Positions 38,861 through 46,793 of a stretch of 46,793 nt of DNA are shown here, piece after piece. The notes under the pieces were generated by a model that was not told where the DNA came from, did no database searches, and was given only the letters and a program-made list of their open reading frames with translations. The position numbers were made by a program, and so were the translations under genes. Source of the DNA: Chloroflexus sp. MS-G (lineage in GTDB: Bacteria > Chloroflexota > Chloroflexia > Chloroflexales > Chloroflexaceae); contig NZ_JPIM01000025.1 of assembly GCF_000735195.1 (NCBI RefSeq), forward strand, positions 1 through 46,793, written 5' to 3'. Positions within the stretch are counted from its first letter, which is position 1; each line of letters starts with the position of its first letter.

Positions 38861-39661
38861 ATGGGGCGAGTCATTACCGTTACATCGGGGAAAGGGGGCG
38901 TTGGTAAGACGACAACCACCGCTAACCTGGGAACAGCGCTGGCGATGCGTGGCGCACGGGTCGCTGTGGTTGATGCCGATATTGGCTTGCGCAACCTCGA
39001 TGTGGTCATGGGGCTTGAAAACCGCATTGTGTACGATCTGGTGGATGTCGTGGAAGGCCGTGCCCGCTTGCGGCAGGCTTTGATTAAGGATAAGCGCCTG
39101 CCAGAGCTGTGTTTGCTCCCGGCTGCCCAGACACGTGATAAAGATGCGGTCAATGCTCAGCAGATGATTGATCTCACGCAACAATTACGGGCTGAGTTTG
39201 ATTTTGTGTTGATCGACAGTCCTGCCGGTATCGAAGCTGGTTTTCGCAATGCGATAGCCGGCGCTGATGAGGTGATCATCGTAACGACGCCGGAAGTGTC
39301 AGCGGTGCGTGATGCTGATCGGATCGTTGGCTTAATCGAAGCGGCAGAGAAGGGGCCAGCCTCGCTGATTATCAACCGTATTAAGCCGCGTCTAGTGAGC
39401 CGTGGGGAGATGCTGTCGGTAGAAGATGTGCTTGAATTGCTGGCCATTTCGCTACTCGGCATCGTGCCCGAAGACGAGACGATTGTGATTGCTACCAATC
39501 GGGGTGAAGCGGCTGTCTATGATCCGAATTCCTTGGCCGGTCGTGCGTATATCAATATTGCGCAGCGATTGGCAGGCGAAGATGTACCGGTGATGGCAAT
39601 CCCTGATCAGCAAGGCGTGCTTGACCGCTTGCTCAGTCTGTTTGGGCGGCGACGGACATAG
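38861..39661 (+). CDS. minD: Septum site-determining ATPase MinD
   Basis: A 266-residue ParA/MinD ATPase. It begins MGRVITVTSGKGGVGKTTTTANLG with the deviant Walker A (KGGVGKTT), then VAVVDADIGLRNLDVVMGLE, DFVLIDSPAG (Walker B), and ends in an amphipathic stretch (LDRLLSLFGRR) that would bind the membrane. It recruits MinC and is released by MinE-stimulated hydrolysis. The ATG at 38861 lies 10 bp after minC; longer frames overlap minC. minE follows after 15 bp. Confidence 0.95.
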   Translation: MGRVITVTSGKGGVGKTTTTANLGTALAMRGARVAVVDADIGLRNLDVVMGLENRIVYDLVDVVEGRARLRQALIKDKRLPELCLLPAAQTRDKDAVNAQQMIDLTQQLRAEFDFVLIDSPAGIEAGFRNAIAGADEVIIVTTPEVSAVRDADRIVGLIEAAEKGPASLIINRIKPRLVSRGEMLSVEDVLELLAISLLGIVPEDETIVIATNRGEAAVYDPNSLAGRAYINIAQRLAGEDVPVMAIPDQQGVLDRLLSLFGRRRT

Positions 39662-39676
39662 ACGAAAGGAGTGCCT

Positions 39677-39952
39677 GTGTCGTTTTTCAATGGCCTCTTC
39701 GGTCGGAAACGCGACTCAAGTGCCGAACTGGCCAAGCAACGGCTGTTAACGGTGCTGATCGACGACCGTTACAAACTAACGCCAGAAATGATGGCACAGC
39801 TGAAGGCTGATCTGGCTGAGGTGCTTCAGCGCTACCTTCCGGCCATTGATGCCGAGCAAATCGAAGTAACGCTCAGTCGGGGTGAGGCACACGATTTGCT
39901 AAAAGCTGATGTGCCACTACGACGGGCAGCAGAACCGCCGTCGAAGCGGTAG
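39677..39952 (+). CDS. minE: Cell division topological specificity factor MinE
   Basis: A 91-residue protein from GTG 39677, with AAGGAG 5 nt upstream; a GTG at 39671 overlaps that site and is rejected. The N-terminal membrane-targeting segment is SFFNGLFGRK, the MinD contact region includes AKQRLLTVLIDDRY, and the dimerising topological domain follows (LAEVLQRYLPAIDAEQIEVTLSR). It stimulates MinD ATPase and restricts MinCD to the poles. Third gene of minCDE. Confidence 0.92.
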   Translation: MSFFNGLFGRKRDSSAELAKQRLLTVLIDDRYKLTPEMMAQLKADLAEVLQRYLPAIDAEQIEVTLSRGEAHDLLKADVPLRRAAEPPSKR

Positions 39953-40053
39953 CTCCGCCATTCGCAGTTGCCGCTATAATGAAGGGCGACCGAATCACGG
40001 TCCCATGTGATTCGGCGCCCGTTTCAACGTTGGTGGTGGTAAGGAAAAAAGCC

Positions 40054-41214
40054 ATGGAGAGTAGTGATCGGCCTATTCGGTTTTCATATCTGGCCAGGTG
40101 GATCGTTAGTGGTCTGGTAATAGTGTTGACGATCTGGTTTTTGTTTGCGGTGACGCATATTTTGCCACCGTTTATTGCGGCTATTATTACCGCTTACCTG
40201 TTTAACCCTTTGATCGGTTGGTTGCACCGTCGTACCCATGTTGGTCGGGCGGTATGGATTGTCATACTCTACATTGTCGCCTTTATTGTACTATACAGTC
40301 TTTTTACCGCTCTTTGGCCGCGAATTGTCCAACAAAGTCGGGATTTAGCTGCGAATGCGCCAATCATTATCCGAGAGCTGACCATCTTTTTTGAGCAAAA
40401 CCAGACGATTGAGATTGGGGAGTTTGTAATTAGTCTTGCCCCTCTCGAAGCGCAAGTTATTGGGCTGATTCGAGATGGAGCCGGTTGGCTCAGTGGTAAT
40501 GTTCCAAAGATCGTATTCTCAGCCCTGGAAAGCGTGATCTATCTCTTAGTCTATTTGATTATCACTTTTTATCTACTATTACAGGCGCCGCAGTTGAAAG
40601 CATGGATCCGTCATCTCATACCGGCTCCGTACCGACGTGAGATTGGTCACCTCGGTTCACAGATTGATCAGGTGTTCAGTGCGTATATTCGCGGTCAATT
40701 GATCCTGATCGTGATTATGTCGGTGTTGCTCTACATCCCGCTTTCTATTCTACAAGTGCCTTATGCGCTGGTTATTGCAGTAGCCTCCGGCGTGCTCGAA
40801 ATTTTACCAATTATTGGTCCATGGTCGGCTGCCGGCATTGCGATGACGGTAGCGCTTTTTCAGCCGGTGACGCCGTTTGGTCTCTCTAATGTAGCGGTGG
40901 CAATATTACTGGGGATCATCTACTTTGTGTTGCGCCAGATTGAAGACCATTTTATTATTCCCAATGTGATGGGGCCGCTGGTACGGTTGCATCCGGGTGT
41001 GGTCATCTTTGCAATTCTGGCCGGTGGCGCACTAGCAGGCGCTTTCGGTCTCTTTATCTCAATCCCCATTGCAGCCGTGATCCGGATTGTACTCAGTTAT
41101 CTCTACCGTAAGTTGACCGATCAGCCCGAAATGCCATCTGATACCGACCAACCGCAAGTCGATGCTACTACCGAGACGGTGACCGGTGAGATGGCGCTCG
41201 GTTCAAAAGGATAG
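40054..41214 (+). CDS. AI-2E transporter family permease
   Basis: A 386-residue membrane protein with about seven to eight helices, starting at the ATG with AAGGA 8 nt upstream. It has the family pattern: an N-terminal helix pair (IVLTIWFLFAVTHILPPFIAAIITAYLFNPL), a long amphipathic periplasm-or-cytosol segment, and the conserved C-terminal set VLEILPIIGPWSAAGIAM, ILLGIIYFVLRQIEDHFIIPNVMG, FGLFISIPIAAVIRIVL. Members export autoinducer-2 or act as Na+/H+ antiporters; the substrate here is not known. It lies 101 bp after minE and 2 bp before era. Confidence 0.88.
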   Translation: MESSDRPIRFSYLARWIVSGLVIVLTIWFLFAVTHILPPFIAAIITAYLFNPLIGWLHRRTHVGRAVWIVILYIVAFIVLYSLFTALWPRIVQQSRDLAANAPIIIRELTIFFEQNQTIEIGEFVISLAPLEAQVIGLIRDGAGWLSGNVPKIVFSALESVIYLLVYLIITFYLLLQAPQLKAWIRHLIPAPYRREIGHLGSQIDQVFSAYIRGQLILIVIMSVLLYIPLSILQVPYALVIAVASGVLEILPIIGPWSAAGIAMTVALFQPVTPFGLSNVAVAILLGIIYFVLRQIEDHFIIPNVMGPLVRLHPGVVIFAILAGGALAGAFGLFISIPIAAVIRIVLSYLYRKLTDQPEMPSDTDQPQVDATTETVTGEMALGSKG

Positions 41215-41216
41215 TT

Positions 41217-42626
41217 ATGAAATATTGTTCGCTTGATACGAATGCCGGTACGCTCTACCTCTACTTTACCGATCTTGAGGAAGGTCAGGCGACGGCAACA
41301 ATGGAATATCCGGTAAGCCTGCTCCTCGATGCGCAAGGGGCCATCTTCGGTTGTCGGGTTGATCTTGATGATGAGGTAATTCTCAGTCAACTGGAATTGA
41401 TCCTCGACGCGCCGTACAATTGGCTCGACGGCGAATACGGTCATCTTTATATTCGCCTGGCTGATGAAGACCCGACTGAAGTGGTTCCACTCAGCGAGAC
41501 GGCGATCCTCGATCTCGATGATGATGATCTGGTACTGGGGATCGAGCTAGCGCTACCTCCAGAGTGGCGTACTCCCGAACGGTTACAGCGTCTGATGCCG
41601 CTTATGGTGTCATTCGACGATGAACCGGTTGCCGGTGAAGGACCGGTGGTGTTGACGCCACCACCGAATGCGATCGCTGTTGAACCATCGACCGCATCTG
41701 ATTCAACCACAGGGGAGAGCATCCCGTTAGATCGGTGGCGTGTGGGGTTCGTTGCGCTGGTAGGAAAGCCGAATGTTGGCAAGAGCACTTTGCTCAATGC
41801 GTTGTTGGGTGAAAAAGTGGCGATCGTATCGCCTCGGCCGCAGACAACTCGAGTGCCGGTGCGCGGAATCCTCTCGCGACCGGGTGAGCAGATCATTTTC
41901 ATCGACACACCCGGTATTCACCAGCCTAATCATCGGTTGGGGCAGTTGATGGTTGAACTGGCCGAACGTACTCTGCCCAACGCCGATGTCATCTGCTTTA
42001 TGGTCGATATAAGTCAGCCACCTACTCGCCTGGATCGCATGATTGCGCAACAGGTACAGCGTGCGCGTGGTCATAAGTTGTTGGTCTTAAACAAGGTAGA
42101 CAAGAAACCAAAGCGTCCTGGCGAGAGTTACCTCGCTGCCTATCGCGAATTGGGACCGTGGGAGATGGAGATTGCGATCTCCGCTCAGCGCCAATTGGGT
42201 TTGGCTGCGTTACTTACCGAAATTAGTGCGCGCTTACCAGAGGGACCACCGCTCTATCCGCTCGATCAGATTACCGATCAGAGCGAGCAACAACTGGCAG
42301 CCGAATTTGTGCGCGAAAAAGCCCTCTTTTACCTGCAACAAGAGGTACCCCACGCGATTGCCGTTGAAGTAGAAGAGTGGCAGGAAAAAGAGAAGATTAC
42401 GTACATCCGTATGACGATCAATGTCGAAAAAGAGAGTCAAAAAGGTATCTTGATCGGCGCCGGTGGGAGTATGCTGAAGAAGATCGGCAGTGCGGCCCGC
42501 GCTTCAATTGAGCGGATGCTAGGCCGTCCGGTGTATCTTGATCTGTGGGTGAAGGTACGTCCTGATTGGCGAGATGATCCGAGTGCGCTCAGTTGGTTGG
42601 GGTATCGGGCAAAGAATTTTCTTTAG
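41217..42626 (+). CDS. era: GTPase Era with a DUF2283-like N-terminal extension
   Basis: A 469-residue protein, about 170 residues longer than usual Era. Residues 174-469 are a standard Era: G1 GKPNVGKS (183-190), the TTRVPVRG switch, DTPGIHQ, NKVDK, and a KH domain ending with ILIGAGGSMLKKIGSAARASIERML. Era binds 16S rRNA and assists 30S assembly. Residues 1-115 contain two DUF2283-like beta motifs: LYLYFTD with VSLLLDAQGAIFGCRVDLDDE, and HLYIRLAD with ETAILDLDDDDLVLGIEL. An acidic/Pro-rich linker follows. There is no internal ribosome site at residue 174, so the fusion looks real. The ATG has AAGGA 5 nt upstream. Confidence 0.92.
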   Translation: MKYCSLDTNAGTLYLYFTDLEEGQATATMEYPVSLLLDAQGAIFGCRVDLDDEVILSQLELILDAPYNWLDGEYGHLYIRLADEDPTEVVPLSETAILDLDDDDLVLGIELALPPEWRTPERLQRLMPLMVSFDDEPVAGEGPVVLTPPPNAIAVEPSTASDSTTGESIPLDRWRVGFVALVGKPNVGKSTLLNALLGEKVAIVSPRPQTTRVPVRGILSRPGEQIIFIDTPGIHQPNHRLGQLMVELAERTLPNADVICFMVDISQPPTRLDRMIAQQVQRARGHKLLVLNKVDKKPKRPGESYLAAYRELGPWEMEIAISAQRQLGLAALLTEISARLPEGPPLYPLDQITDQSEQQLAAEFVREKALFYLQQEVPHAIAVEVEEWQEKEKITYIRMTINVEKESQKGILIGAGGSMLKKIGSAARASIERMLGRPVYLDLWVKVRPDWRDDPSALSWLGYRAKNFL

Positions 42627-42681
42627 TTGCAACTTCCCCGCCGCTGCTTGCGTATTATTCGATAGATCATCACGTGCCCAG

Positions 42682-42774
42682 GGCTAGAAAGGGCTCTCTA
42701 TTGGTGGCAGATGAACGTATCATGACTTGCCACCGATAATCGGGCAGGATGAGTATTCATCTTCCTTTCTAGCC
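42682..42774 (+). ncRNA. Candidate structured RNA: three-way junction upstream of the kinase gene
   Basis: P1: GGCTAGAAAGG (42682-42692) pairs perfectly with CCTTTCTAGCC (42764-42774). Inside it, hairpin A: ATTGGTGGCA (42700-42709) with TGCCACCGAT (42728-42737), one G-U pair on the plus strand. Hairpin B: GATGA (42748-42752) GTAT TCATC (42757-42761). The fold lies 95 nt upstream of the kinase start, after a TATTAT-like -10 at 42653-42658. No known riboswitch consensus recognised; the strand is inferred from the kinase direction. Confidence 0.5.
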
Positions 42775-42869
42775 GAATGTGGTGTGGTGACCAACGAAAT
42801 GATACAGTTGCTCTGCATAAGGTTGAGGGAAACGTGCAACGCTCGCCAATCTCTACAACAGGAAACACT

Positions 42870-44315
42870 ATGGCTGAGGTAACCGAGATCCTCTGCCCGA
42901 TTTGTCATAGGCCGAATTTACGGCGAGCGAAATTTTGTCAGCATTGCGGTCATGACGTTGTGCTGAATAACGATCAGCCGAGTGATGATCGTCGTTACGT
43001 CATTACGCGGATCATCAAACGCGGTGGTCAGGGTGCGGTGTATGAAGGGATCGATCAGCACGGTCGAGTATATGCGATCAAAGAAATGCTTGACCGTTTC
43101 GCCGATCCGAAAGAGCGGGCCGAGGCGGTTGCACGTTTTAACGCCGAAGCCGAGCTGTTACAACAATTGCGCCACCCGCGTATTCCACGTGTTTACAGTC
43201 ACTTCACCGACGAAGGCCGGCATTACCTGACCATGGATTTTATTCGTGGTGAGGACCTCGAACAAATCCTCGAACGAGAGGGGCGAATTGACGAGCAGCG
43301 GGTCTTGCGCTGGGCTGATGAGATTTGCGATGTGCTCAGTTATCTGCACGGGAAGGGCTTTATCTATCGCGATATGAAGCCTTCTAACGTGATGATTGAG
43401 CCAAGCGGCGATGTGAAGTTAATCGACTTTGGCATCGCAAAACTCTTTAAGCCCACCGAGCGCGGGACGCAAATCGGGACACCGGGCTATGCTCCACCCG
43501 AACAGTATCAGGGTCTGGCCACCCCACAATCTGATGTCTATGCGTTAGCGGCCACGTTGCACCACCTGCTTACAGGGCGTGATCCAACCCAAGAGTTACC
43601 GTTTTCGTTTCCACCGGCCCGGACACTGGTTCCAACCATCTCGGAACGAACGAGTGCTGCGTTAGAACGGGCACTACAGAAGGCGCCCACCGATCGCTTT
43701 GCTACGATGGATGAGTTTCGAGCAGCACTGATCCCCTCTACGAAACTACAACCGGTACAGGTGCGCGTTGTCCCCAAACCGGCACCGGCTGCATCAGCCG
43801 CTCGTCCGGCAGTCTCTCCATCGCAAGCTGCACCGGCGACAACAGTCTCTCCTGCTATACCTCAATCACCACCAGCATCGGCAAGCGGCACGACAATTCA
43901 ATCGCCGAAGGTACCACCGCGTCGATCACCGGCACGGTTTATCGGTTGGTTTTTCGTGCTAGGGTTGATTGGGTTGATCCTGTTGGCTACATTTGCGACG
44001 GTGACCCGGCCAGATTTGCTCACACCAATCATCGATCTGGTATCAGGTGACAATGCCAATTCGGGCGTCGGTGAACCCCTTCAAGTTACGTATGAGCTAG
44101 AGATAACCGTTCCGTCTGATGCTACTGACGAAGAAATTCTTGCCGCTTTCCGAGAGGCTTTTCGTGCACGAGTTCAGCAAGAGTACAGTGGACGGGCGCA
44201 GATCAACCAAAATATCCCCATTAGCTACTTTGGAAAACCAGAGCAGATAGAAGAGAGTAATGACCAGATTACCTATCGAGCACGTTTGATCGGTACAATC
44301 TGGGTCAGGAAGTGA
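42870..44315 (+). CDS. Membrane-anchored Ser/Thr protein kinase with zinc ribbon
   Basis: A 481-residue eukaryotic-like kinase from the ATG with AGGAA 6 nt upstream. A zinc ribbon (CPIC at 9-12, CQHC at 23-26) comes first. The kinase domain runs about 44-285: GGQGAVYEG glycine loop, K71, E94, YRDMKPSN (D168; Tyr replaces the usual His), DFG at 186-188, and GTPGYAPPEQY. A long Ala/Pro/Ser linker is followed by one membrane helix (about 357-378) and a small extracytoplasmic domain (about 385-481). It probably phosphorylates cytosolic proteins in response to an outside signal; the substrate is unknown. All catalytic residues look intact. Confidence 0.9.
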   Translation: MAEVTEILCPICHRPNLRRAKFCQHCGHDVVLNNDQPSDDRRYVITRIIKRGGQGAVYEGIDQHGRVYAIKEMLDRFADPKERAEAVARFNAEAELLQQLRHPRIPRVYSHFTDEGRHYLTMDFIRGEDLEQILEREGRIDEQRVLRWADEICDVLSYLHGKGFIYRDMKPSNVMIEPSGDVKLIDFGIAKLFKPTERGTQIGTPGYAPPEQYQGLATPQSDVYALAATLHHLLTGRDPTQELPFSFPPARTLVPTISERTSAALERALQKAPTDRFATMDEFRAALIPSTKLQPVQVRVVPKPAPAASAARPAVSPSQAAPATTVSPAIPQSPPASASGTTIQSPKVPPRRSPARFIGWFFVLGLIGLILLATFATVTRPDLLTPIIDLVSGDNANSGVGEPLQVTYELEITVPSDATDEEILAAFREAFRARVQQEYSGRAQINQNIPISYFGKPEQIEESNDQITYRARLIGTIWVRK

Positions 44316-44625
44316 GGATTAGCGAGGCTGTGTCTTGTGGTTGTTTCTGCGCTAACTTCCCCCTTCATTCTGAACTGGGTATGCTGTCGCCAGCGAAGAC
44401 TGGTCAATGTTCCCAGCCGACTCAGCAGCAATGAGAAGCGGCCAGAATGAATTGTTTGCCCTTTCTCTCCGTATGTGGGTTGGAGGGGGACAAGGTGATG
44501 AGCTAGCCACATCCTCACCTGGCGGGGGGAAGTGAGGAGGTAGTCAGCCGTACTGCTAACCGCGCTCTAAAAATGACAGGGGCGCACCGCAGTGCGCCCC
44601 TGCTTCGTGTTCGTTGTTGAACGGA
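44316..44625. other. 310-bp gap between the kinase and acs genes
   Basis: No gene supported. The acs terminator occupies 44577-44602; the rest shows no recognised structure. Confidence 0.5.
44577..44602 (-). terminator. Rho-independent terminator of acs
   Basis: CAGGGGCGCAC (44577-44587), loop CGCA, GTGCGCCCCTG (44592-44602): 11-bp perfect stem. On the minus strand TCATTTTTAG follows, giving a U-tract. It lies 24 bp after the acs stop. Confidence 0.8.
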
Positions 44626-46560
44626 CTACTCTTCAAGCGTTGAAATATCACCTTCGGGCAGACCTAAAGCCCGTGCCCGCAAGACACGACGCATAATCTT
44701 ACCCGACCGAGTCTTCGGTAGTGAAGTTACAAACGTGATCGAGTCAGGGCGGGCAATGGGGCCTAATTCATGGCCAACGTGTGCACGCAGCTTTTCTTCC
44801 AGATCGTGGCTCGGCTCGTAACCGGCACGCAGGATGACGAATGCGTGTATCGCGTTGCCCTTTACCTCGTGGGGCAGACCAATGGCCGCAGCCTCGGCCA
44901 CTGCTGGATGGCTGACCAATGCACTCTCAACTTCGGCAGTACCAAGCCGGTAGCCCGATACCTTAATGACGTCGTCAAGCCGACCGATGACCCAGATATA
45001 GCCATCTTTATCTTTGCGTGCGCTGTCACCTGCGGCGTAATACGGCGGCACCTTCTGCCAGTACCCTTCGACGTAGCGCTGCGGATCGTTGAGAATCGTC
45101 CGCATCATGCCGGGCCATGGAGACTTAATAACGAGCAGACCATCCTCATCTGGCGCGCATGGTGTGCCATCTTCGTGCACGACATCCACTTCAATCCCAA
45201 GGAATGGCCGTGTCGCCGAGCCTGGTTTCAGCGGTACCACTGGTGTTGGCGTAATCATGAAATGTCCGGTTTCGGTTTGCCACCAGGTATCCATGATCGG
45301 GCAACGGTTGTGACCGATCTTTTCGTAGAACCACTTCCACGCTTCGGGGTTAATTGGTTCACCAACCGAACCGAGCAGGCGGAGCGTACTCAAGTTGTGG
45401 CGAGACGGCCAGAGTTCGCCAAACCGCATCAGACCACGAATTGCAGTGGGTGCGGTGTAAAGAATAGTAATACCGTGCTTATCAACCATGCTCCACCAGC
45501 GGTCGGGATAGGGATAGTTCGGCGCGCCCTCGTACATAAATGAGGTTGCACCGTTAATCAATGGCGCATACACGATGTACGAGTGACCGGTAATCCATCC
45601 CGGATCAGCAGCACACCAGTACCGATCTTCGTCTTTGATGTCAAAGACAAACTTCAGGGTCGTGTACGTCCCGACCATGTAACCGCCGTGCGTATGGACG
45701 ACCCCTTTGGGCTTTCCCGTCGTTCCTGACGTATAGAGGATAAAGAGCATATCCTCAGCGTCCATCTCCTCGGTTGGGCAATGACCGTTCGCGATTGGCA
45801 AGCCGAGTAGATCATGCATCCAGAAGTCACGCCCCTGCTCCATGGGTACGCCGTGGTTTGTGTGCCGGAAGACAAGGCAGGTTTGTACGGTGGGGGTACG
45901 CGACAACGCCTCGTTGACGATCTTCTTCAGCTCAACGATCTTGCCGCGCATGTAGCCACCGTCGGCGGTAATCAGGACCTTGCTTTTAGCGTCAGCCAGG
46001 CGGTCGGCCAGCGCCGCTTCTGAGAACCCACCGTAGACCACACTGTGAGCAGCGCCAATCTTGGCGCAGGCCAGCATGCTAAACATCAACTCTGGGATGC
46101 GGGGCATGTAGATGGTTACAATATCACCCTTCTTGACCCCCATGCTCTTCAAGACGTTAGCAATCCGCGATACTTCATAATTGAGCTGGTAGTAAGAGTA
46201 GGTGCGCTGACTCCCGTCTTCGCCCTCCCAAATCAGGGCCAGCTTGTTCTTGCGCCACGTCTTGAGGTGGCGGTCAATGGCATTGGCGACGATATTGGTT
46301 TTACCGCCGACAAACCATTTGTAGAAAGGTTTGTTACTGTCGTCAATCACCTTTTCCCAGGGTTGATACCACTCCAGTTCACCAGCCATATCGGCCCAAA
46401 ACTCTTCGCGGTGGGTGATCGTCCATTGGTAGAGTTCGTCGTAGGAGTTGAAGCCTTTTTTGCGGGCATAAGCCATTACATTCGATTGCTCAACCAGCGC
46501 CGGGTCAGGGTAATACATTTCACTTGTGTCGGGCAGCGCCACTTCGCGAGTCTCGGTCAT
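44626..46560 (-). CDS. acs: Acetyl-CoA synthetase
   Basis: A 644-residue AMP-forming enzyme starting at the ATG with AAGGAGG 8 nt upstream. It has the adenylation motif LYTSGTTGKPKGVVH, VYGGFSEAALADR, WWQTETGHFMITP, GYWQKVPPYYAAGDSARKD, and the C-terminal PKTRSGKIMRR with the acetylatable catalytic lysine. It activates acetate to acetyl-CoA via acetyl-AMP, feeding central carbon metabolism, which suits a photoheterotroph. Length is standard. It stands alone, with a near-consensus promoter upstream and a terminator downstream. Confidence 0.96.
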   Translation of the reverse strand: MTETREVALPDTSEMYYPDPALVEQSNVMAYARKKGFNSYDELYQWTITHREEFWADMAGELEWYQPWEKVIDDSNKPFYKWFVGGKTNIVANAIDRHLKTWRKNKLALIWEGEDGSQRTYSYYQLNYEVSRIANVLKSMGVKKGDIVTIYMPRIPELMFSMLACAKIGAAHSVVYGGFSEAALADRLADAKSKVLITADGGYMRGKIVELKKIVNEALSRTPTVQTCLVFRHTNHGVPMEQGRDFWMHDLLGLPIANGHCPTEEMDAEDMLFILYTSGTTGKPKGVVHTHGGYMVGTYTTLKFVFDIKDEDRYWCAADPGWITGHSYIVYAPLINGATSFMYEGAPNYPYPDRWWSMVDKHGITILYTAPTAIRGLMRFGELWPSRHNLSTLRLLGSVGEPINPEAWKWFYEKIGHNRCPIMDTWWQTETGHFMITPTPVVPLKPGSATRPFLGIEVDVVHEDGTPCAPDEDGLLVIKSPWPGMMRTILNDPQRYVEGYWQKVPPYYAAGDSARKDKDGYIWVIGRLDDVIKVSGYRLGTAEVESALVSHPAVAEAAAIGLPHEVKGNAIHAFVILRAGYEPSHDLEEKLRAHVGHELGPIARPDSITFVTSLPKTRSGKIMRRVLRARALGLPEGDISTLEE

Positions 46561-46620
46561 GAGTCGAACCTCCTTGTTACGTGTTTGCACGGCAGTCTAC
46601 ATATCGTTGTGGATATGCCG

Positions 46621-46650
46621 ATTATAGGCTGTGCCGCGCACTCATGTCAA
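46621..46650 (-). promoter_or_regulatory. acs: Near-consensus sigma-70 promoter of acs
   Basis: Minus strand TTGACA (46650-46645), 18-bp spacer, TATAAT (46626-46621), about 61 bp upstream of the start. Both hexamers match the bacterial consensus exactly. Confidence 0.8.
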
Positions 46651-46754
46651 CCAGTCTTCTGTGGATATTTTCACGATAGCGAATGATTGTGATCGGAGAT
46701 TAAAGATACGGTAAAGTTTTGCCAAATCATTCATGCCCTCACCTTCCCCCCTGG

Positions 46755-46791
46755 CCCCCGTCCTCTCCCACGCTGCGGGAGAGGACGGGGG
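46755..46791. repeat. Long GC-rich palindrome at the window end
   Basis: CCCCCGTCCTCTCCC (46755-46769), 7-nt loop, GGGAGAGGACGGGGG (46777-46791): a perfect 15-bp stem. It looks like a REP-type intergenic palindrome or a terminator of a gene beyond the window; it is cut close to the edge. Confidence 0.6.
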
Positions 46792-46793
46792 GG

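Noticed and set aside
44770..45543. 257-codon plus-strand open frame
   Set aside because: It lies entirely inside acs on the opposite strand, has no ribosome site or recognisable protein pattern.
46045..46686. 213-codon plus-strand open frame
   Set aside because: Antisense to the start of acs and crossing its promoter; a by-product of codon bias.

Overview
The window looks like chromosomal DNA of a filamentous anoxygenic phototroph of the Chloroflexota, most likely Chloroflexus or a close relative. This is inferred from a fused CtaA-CtaB heme A pathway protein, a stand-alone B12-binding subunit of methylmalonyl-CoA mutase beside a MeaB GTPase (fits the 3-hydroxypropionate bicycle), MalT/SARP-type giant regulators, MinCDE, and a high gene density with frequent GTG starts. 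No rRNA, tRNA, CRISPR array or complete insertion sequence was recognised.

Layout. (1) 75-10096, minus strand: five genes of a P-loop NTPase cluster: a membrane-anchored protein with a degenerate ATPase domain (814 aa), an ATPase fused to a PhoB/OmpR-like winged helix (465 aa), an ATPase (401 aa), a STAND NTPase (477 aa) and a STAND-TPR protein (1041 aa). I match it to no named system; it is my main candidate for an undescribed signalling or conflict system. Its promoter region carries two 13-bp direct repeats two helical turns apart. (2) 10211-15229, minus: a second compact operon of two ATP-grasp enzymes, a helical-backbone metal-receptor protein, a DUF547 protein and a GrdB-family protein whose frame is interrupted by one in-frame TGA. 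The TGA lies in a UxxC context and is followed by a perfect SECIS-like hairpin, so it is probably a selenoprotein. (3) 15328-19378, minus: phosphomannomutase/phosphoglucomutase, MeaB, the B12-binding mutase subunit and LeuB. (4) 19479-23259: a small conserved-looking protein and a large SARP/MalT-type regulator. (5) 23395-26030, plus: an orphan DNA-recognition-domain-like protein, YigZ/IMPACT, a DUF2231 membrane protein and PlsC. (6) 26345-28471, minus: SH3b membrane protein, SCP2 protein, Fmt. (7) 28567-32702, plus: an MDR dehydrogenase, a response regulator with a GGDEF domain, a small membrane protein and CtaA-CtaB. (8) 33030-37836: an arsenic island with a DUF318/ArsP permease, a thioredoxin-like protein, ArsR, a MerR regulator, ArsJ and its partner GAPDH, with visible operator palindromes. 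(9) 38182-44315, plus: MinC, MinD, MinE, an AI-2E family permease, Era with an unusual DUF2283-like N-terminal extension, and a zinc-ribbon Ser/Thr kinase preceded by a three-way-junction RNA-like structure. (10) 44626-46560, minus: acetyl-CoA synthetase with a near-consensus promoter and terminator.

Functionally, Acs, MeaB and the mutase B12 subunit belong to acetate/propionyl-CoA metabolism; CtaA-CtaB supplies heme A to aerobic respiration. The ars island would couple arsenate to glyceraldehyde-3-phosphate (GAPDH), export 1-arseno-3-phosphoglycerate (ArsJ) and export arsenicals through the permease, under ArsR control. Start codons were moved inward from the longest frame wherever a Shine-Dalgarno sequence or gene overlap supported it.
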